From Candidatus Moranbacteria bacterium UBA2206 (lineage in GTDB: Bacteria > Patescibacteriota > Minisyncoccia > Moranbacterales > UBA2206): 7,559 nucleotides of DNA. The position numbers and the translations under genes were made by a program. Below the pieces are notes generated by a model, which saw only the letters and a program-made list of their open reading frames with translations, was not told the DNA's origin and searched no databases. Of the stretch, positions 1 through 5,436 are shown one piece after another. The stretch is from positions 1 through 7,559 of the forward strand of contig DCUU01000071.1 in NCBI GenBank assembly GCA_002328565.1. The letters are read 5' to 3'. Positions within the stretch are counted from its first letter, which is position 1, and every line of letters begins with the position of its first letter.

Positions 1-500
1 GTAATTCTGTGGTAGTTGGAACGCCCTATGAAAAAGTTTTAGATTGCAGTTTTTGCGGAAAATGTGCAGAGGCTTGTCCAACGGGAGCGCTCACTGATCA
101 GAATGATTATGTTAAAATCGTCGATGATTTGGATAATCTTGAAAAATTTTCAGTGGCGGTTTTGGATCTTGGGATAGAAGAAAAAATATTAAAGGTGACG
201 GGAAAAATAAGCGCAGAGAAAGATTTGAATAAATTGCTAATTAATTTAGGTTTTGAGAAAATTGTAAAATTAGGAAAAGAAAATTTGAAAATTGAATTTG
301 TAAAAAAGATTAAAGATGAATATTCCAGAACCAAAAAAATAAATCAGCAAGATATTGTGATATTTTTCATTTCTTCAAGAATTTATGAAAAAGCAAAAAA
401 AGATAAGAATTTAGATTATGTGTTGAGTGAAAGAGAAGTGGCGAGATTGGTGAGAGATAAGGAGAAGATAAAGATAGGAAAAATTCACCCTATTAAGTAA
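1..500 (+). CDS. Iron-sulfur hydrogenase/NADH-dehydrogenase-like subunit, 3' part, with degenerate [FeFe]-hydrogenase-like C-terminus
   Basis: The frame is open from the window edge (first full codon at 3), so the 5' end is missing; the GTG at 9 is internal. Residues 15-26 of the visible part form a classical [4Fe-4S] ligand set, C-x2-C-x2-C-x3-C-P (C15, C18, C21, C25), followed by TGAL, as in HoxU, NuoG and the N-terminal ferredoxin-like region of [FeFe] hydrogenases. The remaining ~135 residues contain no cysteine. They still recall the H-cluster domain: a VAVLD strand, a LINLGFEKIV segment like the family's 'aLr-lGFd-vfd', and DYVLSEREVARLV like the family's 'DyVLTtRELArmi'. The H-cluster cysteines are absent, so the domain should not hold an H-cluster. 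With hypC, hypD and hypE downstream on the same strand, the likely role is electron transfer in a cytosolic [NiFe] hydrogenase. The Fe-S call is firm, the relic H-domain is from memory of family motifs, and the exact subunit name is uncertain. Confidence 0.8.
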   Translation, partial: NSVVVGTPYEKVLDCSFCGKCAEACPTGALTDQNDYVKIVDDLDNLEKFSVAVLDLGIEEKILKVTGKISAEKDLNKLLINLGFEKIVKLGKENLKIEFVKKIKDEYSRTKKINQQDIVIFFISSRIYEKAKKDKNLDYVLSEREVARLVRDKEKIKIGKIHPIK

Positions 501-780
501 ATTTTAAATTTTTAGCCAAATTTACATGCAGTATGTTTATGTTTTGAAAAGTAAAAAAGATAATAAAAATTATGTAGGTTATACTAAAAATTTAAAATTA
601 AGATTTGAGCAACATAACAAAGGACTGGTGCTTTCTACTAAAAACAGAATACCACTAAGTCTTATATATTATGAAGCTTGCCTAAATCAGCAAGATGCTA
701 CTAAAAGAGAAAAGTATCTGAAAACTATTTATGGCAAGCGATATATATAAAAAGCAGGCTCAAATCTTACTTAATAGGGT
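487..780. repeat. 14-bp perfect inverted repeat flanking the GIY-YIG gene
   Basis: Positions 487-500 (ACCCTATTAAGTAA) and 767-780 (TTACTTAATAGGGT) are exact reverse complements, and the match extends to 16 of 17 outward. The left arm holds the last codons and stop of the upstream Fe-S subunit gene. The right arm holds the original last codons of the GIY-YIG gene and ends 2 bp before the hypC ATG. The arms thus bracket the nuclease gene exactly, as terminal repeats of a small mobile or formerly mobile unit would. A chance match is possible in AT-rich DNA. Confidence 0.6.
526..750 (+). CDS. Small GIY-YIG (UPF0213/YhbQ-type) endonuclease-like protein, frameshifted at its 3' end
   Basis: The 74-aa product begins YVYVL (residues 3-7), then YVGYT (16-20), the two strands that give GIY-YIG nucleases their name, then R26 with H30 at the catalytic-arginine helix, and a conserved REKYLK segment near residue 61. 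This is the single-domain UPF0213 type, whose cellular function is not settled. The frame stops at 748-750, just after GKRYI. Removing two bases from the TA run at 741-749 would continue it as KSRLKSYLIG and a stop at 780-782; that matches the usual RLK-x-YL tail of the family, so the gene has probably suffered a 2-bp expansion. The repaired stop would abut the hypC ATG at 783. There is no clear Shine-Dalgarno upstream. The catalytic core is intact, so a slightly shortened protein may still be made. The gene splits a likely hydrogenase operon and may be an insertion. Confidence 0.85.
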   Translation: MQYVYVLKSKKDNKNYVGYTKNLKLRFEQHNKGLVLSTKNRIPLSLIYYEACLNQQDATKREKYLKTIYGKRYI

Positions 781-782
781 AA

Positions 783-980
783 ATGTGCTTGGCAATTCCA
801 GGAAAAATTATAAAAATCAATAGTCAACTGGCAACAGTTGAGTTTCGGGGCGTGCAAAAAGAAATAAATATTAGCATTGTGGATGTTAAGGTTGGCGACT
901 ATGTGATGGTGCATGCCGGTTTTGCGATTGAAAAGATGGAGAACGAAAATGTGAAAGAGATTAAAAAATATTTGAAATAA
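783..980 (+). CDS. hypC: HypC, [NiFe]-hydrogenase maturation chaperone
   Basis: The 65-aa product starts MCLAIPGK, the diagnostic N-terminus of HypC/HybG/HupF; after Met removal Cys2 binds the iron precursor and HypD. It ends with the family's VGDYVMVHAGFAIEKM block (residues ~38-53). HypC carries the Fe(CN)2CO moiety with HypD and delivers it to the hydrogenase large-subunit precursor in the cytoplasm. It is somewhat shorter than many homologues (75-90 aa) but has both conserved blocks. The start is fixed by MCLAIPG. Only a GGGT at 777-780 lies near it, too close for a good ribosome site, so translation may depend on coupling to the preceding frame. hypD follows after 50 bp. Confidence 0.96.
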   Translation: MCLAIPGKIIKINSQLATVEFRGVQKEINISIVDVKVGDYVMVHAGFAIEKMENENVKEIKKYLK

Positions 981-994
981 AGCGGAATAAAAAA

Positions 995-1022
995 TACTAC
1001 CGTATTCTAGTATACAGTAGTA
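995..1022 (+). repeat. 28-nt imperfect palindrome between hypC and hypD
   Basis: The segment starts TACTACCGTAT and ends ATACAGTAGTA. It pairs as a 6-bp stem, one C/A mismatch, a 4-bp stem and a 6-nt apex that could itself add two pairs. Its 3' base touches the hypD Shine-Dalgarno (AAAGG, 1022-1026). No T-run follows, so it is not a terminator. It may be an RNA-processing or translation-control hairpin, or a small repeat; a similar-sized hairpin lies at 4038-4069. Confidence 0.6.
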
Positions 1023-1030
1023 AAGGTATT

Positions 1031-2065
1031 ATGGAATATAAAAAATTAGTTCAAAATATTCAAAAAAAAGCAGAAAAAATTAATCGGCCACTTCGATTTA
1101 TGGAGCTTTGCGGAACACATTCGGAGAGTATCGCCAAGCATGGGATAAAAAGTATTTTGCCGGAAAATATAAAACTCATTACTGGTCCTGGGTGTCCGGT
1201 TTGCGTGACTGATCAAAGTGAAATTGATATCATAACAGGGCTCGCGCTTTCAGGAATTCCGATTGCCTGCTATGGTGATGCTACTAATATTCCCGGAAGC
1301 TTGGGAAGTCTGGAAAATGCTAGGCAAAAGGGGGCGCAAGTCCACATCGTCTATGATGTGACTGAAGCGCTGAAACTTTCCAGAAAAATTCCCAATTTGG
1401 TTTTTTGGGGAATTGGTTTTGAAACAACAACAGTAATGACGGCCTGGGGAATTCAAAACAACCTTACGGTTTTTTCTTCCCACAAAATTTTCCCTCCGGC
1501 AATGGAAGCCTTACTGGCTAATAATAAAATCAGAATTGACGGTTTTATCAACCCCGGGCATGTGAGTGCCATTATCGGCACGAAAGTTTATGAAAAATTC
1601 CAAATCCCACAAGTGATTGCTGGCTTTGGCGGAGAGGATGTTCTTCTTGCGATTGAAATGCTTTTAGAACAAATAATTTCTGGAGAAAAAAAAGTTGATA
1701 ATGAATATAGGCGATTAGTAAAAAAAGAGGGAAATATAAAAGCGAAAAAATTAATTTCAGAAATTTTTGAAGTCAGGAATGCTTCTTGGCGAGGCTTGGG
1801 AGAAATAAAAGATTCAGGATTGAAAATTCGAAAAAAATATCAGCATCTTGACGCCGAATTTATCCATCGAGATTTGATTGCGAAAATAAAAAAAGAAATT
1901 AAACCTAAAAAAAGCATTTGTCGTTGCGGAGAAGTTTTGCAAGGACTAATTGAATCAAAAAATTGCCCGTTATTTGGAAAATCTTGCACGTCGGACAATC
2001 CGCAAGGTGCTTGTATGGTTTCGCGAGAAGGGAGCTGTAATATTAATTTTCGTTTCTCTGAATAA
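1031..2065 (+). CDS. hypD: HypD, [NiFe]-hydrogenase Fe(CN)2CO assembly protein
   Basis: The 344-aa product is full length for HypD (about 370 aa in E. coli). It has the family motifs in order: CGTH at 27-30 (Cys27 is the conserved iron-handling cysteine), GPGCPVC at 52-58, IPGS near 87-90, GFETT at 129-133, NPGHVSAIIG in the middle, then the C-terminal [4Fe-4S] region with CRCGEVLQG (C297, C299), CPLFGKSC (C312, C319) and GACMVSREGSC (C328, C336). HypD forms the scaffold complex with HypC on which iron receives CO and two CN ligands. An AAAGG at 1022-1026 sits 4 nt before the ATG, and the palindrome at 995-1022 directly precedes it. hypE starts 4 nt after the stop, indicating co-translation. 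No repeat insertion was seen in this gene, unlike hypE and hypF. Confidence 0.97.
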   Translation: MEYKKLVQNIQKKAEKINRPLRFMELCGTHSESIAKHGIKSILPENIKLITGPGCPVCVTDQSEIDIITGLALSGIPIACYGDATNIPGSLGSLENARQKGAQVHIVYDVTEALKLSRKIPNLVFWGIGFETTTVMTAWGIQNNLTVFSSHKIFPPAMEALLANNKIRIDGFINPGHVSAIIGTKVYEKFQIPQVIAGFGGEDVLLAIEMLLEQIISGEKKVDNEYRRLVKKEGNIKAKKLISEIFEVRNASWRGLGEIKDSGLKIRKKYQHLDAEFIHRDLIAKIKKEIKPKKSICRCGEVLQGLIESKNCPLFGKSCTSDNPQGACMVSREGSCNINFRFSE

Positions 2066-2069
2066 TATT

Positions 2070-3095
2070 ATGAAAAATAATAAAATAATCGAACTTGAAA
2101 TGGGCGGAGGAGGAAAAAAATCGGAGGAACTTATTGGAAGCATAAGGAATATTTTGAGCGTGAAAGGAAAATGGCAAAATACTAAAGATGATGGGGCGGT
2201 ATATGATCTTAAAAATTTGTGGACATCGAATGTCCATAATGGACATTCGATGTCCACTTCCAAATTAGTTTTCACTACGGATGCTTTTATCGTGGATCCG
2301 TTATTTTTCCCAGGAGGCGACATTGGAAAAATTGCGATTTGCGGAACGCTAAATGATCTTTCGGTTATGGGCGCCAAGCCGATTGGAATTTCGCTAAGTA
2401 TTGTGATTGAAGAAGGTTTTTTGCAAAGTGATTTAGAAAAAATAATAAGTTCCATTCAAGATATTTCAAAAAAAACTAGTGTGCCAATTGTGACGGGAGA
2501 CACAAAGGTTACAGAAAAAGGCAAGATCGACAAAATCGAAATTACCACTTCGGGAGTAGGATTGGCTTCCAAGATAATTTCTAATGATGGCGCAAAAGCG
2601 GGGGACGACATAATCGTTTCTGGTAATCTTGGGGAGCATGCTGTAGCACTTTTGGCTAAGAGGTTTAACTATCAAACAAAAATAAAAAGCGATTGCCAAC
2701 CACTAATTTGCGAAATTCAATCAGTTTCAAAATATCTGACTTCCTGCAAAGATCCAACGCGTGGCGGACTGTCCGCCGTGCTCAATGAAATGGCGGAAAA
2801 ATCAAAAACTAAATTTGTGCTAGAGGAAAAAACTTTGCCGTACAAAAAAGAAACCGTGGCGATTTCAGAACTTCTTGGCATCGATGTTTTTTCTTTTCCG
2901 TCAGAAGGAAGATTTGTGGCGACAGTGGCGAAAAAAGATTCTCAAAAAGTAATTGGAATTTTGAAAAAATATAATAAATCTGCTAGAATTATAGGAGAAG
3001 TGCAAAAGGGTCAAGAAGTTTGGCTCAAAACCAAAATTGGTGCTGTCAAAAAAATTGAAGTGCCGAGGGGGAAATTGATTCCGAGGATTTGTTGA
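2070..3095 (+). CDS. hypE: HypE, carbamoyl-dehydratase for cyanide ligand synthesis
   Basis: The 341-aa product has the HypE/PurM-like ATP-binding signatures: MGGGGK near residues 11-16, FTTDAFIVDPLFFPGGDIG at 68-86, GTLND at 92-96, GDTKV at 143-147, DPTRGG at 228-233, and the obligatory C-terminal PRIC (338-341). HypF carbamoylates Cys341, and HypE uses ATP to dehydrate the thiocarboxamide to thiocyanate. The frame is open back to 1950, but that part overlaps hypD; the ATG at 2070, 4 nt after the hypD stop, places MGGGGK correctly. No Shine-Dalgarno is visible, so coupling to hypD is likely. Residues 50-63 are encoded by a 39-nt perfect palindrome that lengthens the loop before the FTTD strand by roughly ten residues compared with my memory of E. 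coli HypE. The TGA stop lies inside the next promoter's -35 hexamer. Confidence 0.97.
   Translation: MKNNKIIELEMGGGGKKSEELIGSIRNILSVKGKWQNTKDDGAVYDLKNLWTSNVHNGHSMSTSKLVFTTDAFIVDPLFFPGGDIGKIAICGTLNDLSVMGAKPIGISLSIVIEEGFLQSDLEKIISSIQDISKKTSVPIVTGDTKVTEKGKIDKIEITTSGVGLASKIISNDGAKAGDDIIVSGNLGEHAVALLAKRFNYQTKIKSDCQPLICEIQSVSKYLTSCKDPTRGGLSAVLNEMAEKSKTKFVLEEKTLPYKKETVAISELLGIDVFSFPSEGRFVATVAKKDSQKVIGILKKYNKSARIIGEVQKGQEVWLKTKIGAVKKIEVPRGKLIPRIC
2219..2257. repeat. 39-nt perfect palindrome inside hypE, in frame
   Basis: Arms 2219-2237 and 2239-2257 are exact reverse complements around a single A at 2238. Each half is itself a small hairpin (GGACATCGAATGTCC and GGACATTCGATGTCC), so the unit is a palindrome of palindromes. 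It encodes roughly LWTSNVHNGHSMST in a loop where HypE homologues are shorter. Length and position keep the hypE frame open. It looks like a small palindromic insertion element, but only this copy is in the window. Confidence 0.85.
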
Positions 3096-3120
3096 CAAAA
3101 TCTATAAAGTATGATTGTAT
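3092..3120 (+). promoter_or_regulatory. Candidate promoter of the 3184 gene, overlapping the hypE stop
   Basis: A consensus -35 TTGACA (3092-3097) is followed by a 17-nt spacer and TTGTAT (3115-3120), a weak -10 that is helped by a TG one base upstream (3112-3113, extended -10). The hypE TGA (3093-3095) is inside the -35. The inferred start near 3127 would give a leader of about 57 nt. The arm ATTGTAT (3114-3120) has an inverted partner at 3151-3157, which could be an operator or leader hairpin; that part is speculative. Confidence 0.45.
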
Positions 3121-3171
3121 TGAATTGTGCCAACCGGCATGATTGTTAACATACAATAGCCCAACAGGGCG

Positions 3172-3179
3172 AAGGAGGT
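3172..3179 (+). promoter_or_regulatory. Strong ribosome-binding site
   Basis: AAGGAGGT is a near-perfect Shine-Dalgarno ending 4 nt before the ATG at 3184 (AGGAGG ends 5 nt before it). It is the strongest such site in the window and fixes the start of the 3184 gene. The hyp genes have weak or absent sites. Confidence 0.85.
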
Positions 3180-3183
3180 TGTT

Positions 3184-3975
3184 ATGAAAGGACAGGAATT
3201 TAAGCGAGCAGTTCATTACCAAGATGACATTTTAAAAGAGGCAAAAAGCAATCCAATAGGCGTTTTTATGGAATGGCCAATTTACGAGGTCAGGAAGTAT
3301 TGTATTGAACAATTAAAAGAGACCGCATTGCATGAGGATCATTTTGCTGAATGGGCGGAAAGTACTATTTTATGGATTTTATCTGGCGATTGTTCCTGGC
3401 GGGAAGTTGATTTTCTCCCAGAAATTCTGTCCTGGTATATTTATAACGCTAAAAATGACAGACTTTCGATCAGGGCGATTGAATTTACCATTCGCATCAG
3501 CAAAATGGAGAATGGTATAAAAGCAAGTCTTGCGTCCAAGCTAATTGCAGGAAAAATAGAGGACATTTGCAAGTTTTATCCCATGATACCGTCATTAAAA
3601 AAATTCCTTTGCAAACTATTGGATGTAATGGTAAGTATGGGGCTAAGAGACAATGTGGATAATGATGATGAGGACAATAAATATTCATTTCAGGATTGGA
3701 TATTAGCCGAACGGGCACAAAAAGTTATTGTGGCAATAGGAGACTTCTCTTTTCTTTGGAAAATTGATGAAATTATTGCAATGATTGAAAATGGGATACT
3801 TTCCTCTTGGGATAATTATCCTCCGGAGACACGCGATATGCACTTGGCCCGATTGCGCTTCACTCGAAAAGCTTTACTGAAAGCCAAAAAAGAAGCAGAA
3901 CAGACGAAAGCGAAAAGTTTTCTCGAAAAAAGTGCAACAGATCTGGCAGGTTCATTTTTCTTGCCTAATGCTTAA
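3184..3975 (+). CDS. Hypothetical protein, 263 aa, helical, soluble
   Basis: I do not recognise this family. The ORF is supported by a consensus Shine-Dalgarno, a promoter upstream and a terminator 21 bp after the stop. The protein appears largely alpha-helical and cytoplasmic, with no signal peptide or membrane segment. It is tryptophan-rich in the first 90 residues (for example EMWP-like and LSWYIYN stretches), has an acidic linker DNVDNDDEDN near residues 157-166, and a lysine-rich helix RKALLKAKKEAEQTKAK toward the C-terminus. The succession of amphipathic helices is compatible with a HEAT-like or other helical-repeat fold, but I see no clear repeat unit. It appears to be transcribed on its own between the hypCDE operon and the 4303-5430 unit, so a hydrogenase link is not shown. 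Confidence 0.8.
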   Translation: MKGQEFKRAVHYQDDILKEAKSNPIGVFMEWPIYEVRKYCIEQLKETALHEDHFAEWAESTILWILSGDCSWREVDFLPEILSWYIYNAKNDRLSIRAIEFTIRISKMENGIKASLASKLIAGKIEDICKFYPMIPSLKKFLCKLLDVMVSMGLRDNVDNDDEDNKYSFQDWILAERAQKVIVAIGDFSFLWKIDEIIAMIENGILSSWDNYPPETRDMHLARLRFTRKALLKAKKEAEQTKAKSFLEKSATDLAGSFFLPNA

Positions 3976-3996
3976 GTTTTTTATGGCACTACATCG

Positions 3997-4034
3997 AAAG
4001 GCGGTGGATGATATTTTATCCATCGCCTTTTTTT
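3997..4034 (+). terminator. Rho-independent terminator after the 3184 gene
   Basis: A 13-bp stem pairs 3997-4009 (AAAGGCGGTGGAT) with 4018-4030 (ATCCATCGCCTTT), with one G-U pair and an 8-nt loop. A T-run follows from 4028 to 4034. It lies 21 bp downstream of the stop. Confidence 0.92.
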
Positions 4035-4037
4035 ATT

Positions 4038-4077
4038 TTCACTACCATTTACCTATATATGGTAGTGAAGTTTTTTT
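4038..4077 (+). terminator. Second hairpin with T-run, possible tandem terminator
   Basis: An 11-bp perfect stem, TTCACTACCAT (4038-4048) with ATGGTAGTGAA (4059-4069), has a 10-nt loop and is followed by G and seven Ts (4071-4077). It sits 4 bp after the first terminator's T-run. The other strand has no T-run, so it acts on the + strand only. Its ACTACC...GGTAGT core resembles the 995-1022 palindrome, so it may be a repeat used as a terminator. Confidence 0.7.
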
Positions 4078-4091
4078 GCAATTATTGTCTT

Positions 4092-4114
4092 TTCCTAACA
4101 TTGAATATTAGGAA
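4092..4114. promoter_or_regulatory. Inverted repeat just upstream of the 4122 promoter, candidate operator
   Basis: TTCCTAA (4092-4098) and TTAGGAA (4108-4114) are perfect inverted arms separated by 9 nt. The repeat ends 7 bp before the -35 hexamer. No T-run follows. A dimeric regulator could bind here, but with one copy only this is weak. Confidence 0.3.
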
Positions 4115-4121
4115 GGTAATT

Positions 4122-4149
4122 TTGAAAAAATATAAATTCTTGCTATAAT
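4122..4149 (+). promoter_or_regulatory. Sigma-70-type promoter with extended -10
   Basis: The -35 TTGAAA (4122-4127), 16-nt spacer and consensus -10 TATAAT (4144-4149), preceded by TGC (4141-4143), make the best promoter in the window. The inferred start is near 4156, giving a 147-nt leader to the ATG at 4303 that contains the long hairpin at 4185-4249. Confidence 0.85.
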
Positions 4150-4184
4150 TACAGAAGAAAGTTCTTTAAAAATTTAATAAACCT

Positions 4185-4249
4185 ATTTTGCCACAACATA
4201 AAAAGTGTCTTTGATAATCTCAAAGATTTTTTTTGTGCTGTGGCAAAAT
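4185..4249 (+). promoter_or_regulatory. 65-nt near-perfect hairpin in the leader of the 4303 gene
   Basis: The outer arms pair perfectly over 11 bp (4185-4195 with 4239-4249). Pairing continues through an A5/T-run segment to an inner 7-bp stem TCTTTGA (4208-4214) with TCAAAGA (4220-4226), loop TAATC. Only an A/C and a T/T mismatch and three G-U pairs interrupt about 30 paired positions. The inner stem is followed at once by eight Ts (4227-4234), so on its own it looks like a weak terminator. In the full hairpin that T-run pairs with the A-run at 4200-4204. The element could be an attenuator, a small RNA of about 80 nt, or a miniature palindromic repeat. It matches no riboswitch class that I can recognise. 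Confidence 0.7.
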
Positions 4250-4302
4250 CAAACTAAATTTAACCTAAAGCAGGAATTAAACTTGGAGGAAATTGAGTAA
4301 TT

Positions 4303-4713
4303 ATGGAAATCACAGTACAGCAATCGCACGCCCTAATGTCATTTCTTGGAAACAATGCAGACTGGAATTATTTGTTTGAAAATTTTGGTCTGGATAATAT
4401 TGTTGAAAAAATAGAAAAGAATAATGATCTCGCAGGTAGGTTATTGACGGAATTTATATTAACTGAAGATTTTGGATTTGATAATGTTCAATCTAGAAAA
4501 AAGAATAAAACTAGAGTTTTTCTAGAAGAAAGAGGTATAATTCTGACGCATAAAATATTGAGGTTGTTAGCTGAAAACATCAGATGGTCAATGATTGATT
4601 TCAAAAGAGATCAATTGCAAGAGAGGATTATTCGTAATCCTTTTGGCGCCGGCCAACAGTTTACTAATTTTTTGATCAGAATCATGGTTGATCAAGAATT
4701 GGGATTGATTTGA
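4303..4713 (+). CDS. Hypothetical protein, 136 aa
   Basis: I do not recognise this protein. It is soluble, mostly helical and mixed-charge, without cysteines, signal peptide or membrane segment. A basic stretch RKKNKTR near residues 65-71 precedes a helix-rich C-terminal half containing RRL-like, arginine-bearing helices and the segment RNPFGAGQQFTNFLIRIMV. The start is supported by a TGGAGGA at 4284-4290, although the 12-13-nt spacing to the ATG is long; a TGA at 4294-4296 in frame rules out extension upstream. It is the first gene of a unit with the promoter at 4122-4149 and is followed after 30 bp by the alpha-CTD-like gene, so the two are probably co-transcribed. Confidence 0.75.
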   Translation: MEITVQQSHALMSFLGNNADWNYLFENFGLDNIVEKIEKNNDLAGRLLTEFILTEDFGFDNVQSRKKNKTRVFLEERGIILTHKILRLLAENIRWSMIDFKRDQLQERIIRNPFGAGQQFTNFLIRIMVDQELGLI

Positions 4714-4743
4714 ATCCGCACACGGTAAGGAATTTTATTAAGA

Positions 4744-5430
4744 ATGAAAAAAGACATAATGGACAAAAGCATTTGTAGTCTGTCTAAGGAATTTGGTTGG
4801 CCAAAAAATATCTCAGAAAAAATGGTTTTATTGGTTCACCAAAAAGCCAAAAAAGCCTGTCATTATCCTTCTGAATATGCAAGTATTCAGAAAAAAATGG
4901 ATAGATTGAAAGCGAAAACGAAGCTAAGAGAAGTCTTCGATTATCTCGAAGATGAATATTCTCGGACTTGGAGGCATTATTATTTTCAGATCAAACACCA
5001 GTCTGTTCTGACGATGTTTGAATCAATCGGAATAACCAGAATTGATTCGATAATAATGCCACAAAAGACTGTCACATTGAAAATTCTCAAAACAATTTCA
5101 AAGGAAAACATCTTGGGAATGGACGCTAGAATTCTAGGAACGATGAGCGCGACTGCACTTTTAAACTATGGCCTCAAAAGGCCCATCAAGAAGGCTCATT
5201 TTCCGACCGTAGGAGAACTTCTGAAAGCCGGCCATTGTTGGAAAAATAAAAAAATTATCAGTAATACCATTTTTCTTTTGAGGGAGCTGGGATTTAGTGA
5301 GGAAGACGGTCCTTTCATGAAGGATGATGATGAAGTTTTTATTGATAAGCTTATGAGGGAGGAAAAAATTGATAAAAAAACAGCCCAGCTGATTGTGGCA
5401 ATTGCCAAAAAGCGGGGTTGGAAAATATAG
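4744..5430 (+). CDS. Hypothetical protein, 228 aa, with RNA-polymerase alpha-CTD-like segment
   Basis: The whole protein is not a family I can name. Residues about 137-190 (LLNYGLKRPIKKAHF, TVGELLKAG, then NKKIISNTIFLLRELGFSEED) follow the pattern of the RNA polymerase alpha C-terminal domain: 'A-N-x-Lk-x-x-I-x-T-v-g-dLl', then 'k-G-x-kSi-x-Ei-x-x-L-x-x-lGl'. That helix-hairpin-helix fold binds DNA and activators. A second, similar but weaker repeat may lie at ~88-135. The N-terminal third is lysine-rich and helical (residues 30-80). A DNA- or RNA-polymerase-associated role is therefore inferred. The start at 4744 has GGTAAGGA 13 nt upstream; the ATG at 4759 is an alternative. It lies 30 bp after the 136-aa gene and ends 6 bp before a strong terminator. 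Confidence 0.8.
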   Translation: MKKDIMDKSICSLSKEFGWPKNISEKMVLLVHQKAKKACHYPSEYASIQKKMDRLKAKTKLREVFDYLEDEYSRTWRHYYFQIKHQSVLTMFESIGITRIDSIIMPQKTVTLKILKTISKENILGMDARILGTMSATALLNYGLKRPIKKAHFPTVGELLKAGHCWKNKKIISNTIFLLRELGFSEEDGPFMKDDDEVFIDKLMREEKIDKKTAQLIVAIAKKRGWKI

Positions 5431-5436
5431 ACACGC

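Noticed and set aside
500..783. GIY-YIG gene as a group I intron homing endonuclease
   Set aside because: It is not inside a split gene, there is no intron core, and the protein is the short single-domain UPF0213 type without a DNA-recognition domain.
1950..2069. Longer N-terminus for hypE, since the frame is open from 1950
   Set aside because: It would overlap the conserved cysteine-rich end of hypD by 116 bp, and the extension has no HypE similarity; the ATG at 2070 places MGGGGK at the expected distance.
1970..2455. Reverse-strand open frame of 161 codons opposite the hypD end and hypE start
   Set aside because: It overlaps two strongly conserved genes, and its product shows no recognisable motif; it is a shadow of codon usage.
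3093..3095. TGA recoded as glycine, as in Gracilibacteria and Absconditabacteria
   Set aside because: TGA follows the canonical HypE terminus PRIC and also ends the 4303 gene, and no TGA was seen within the conserved genes.
3110..3115. TATGAT as the -10 for the TTGACA at 3092
   Set aside because: The spacer would be only 12 nt, too short for a sigma-70 promoter; TTGTAT with a TG extension at 17 nt is weaker in sequence but correctly spaced.
4185..4249. Known riboswitch or T-box in the 4303 leader
   Set aside because: It is a single long hairpin without a multi-stem core or conserved loop motifs that I recognise, and the downstream genes are not metabolic.
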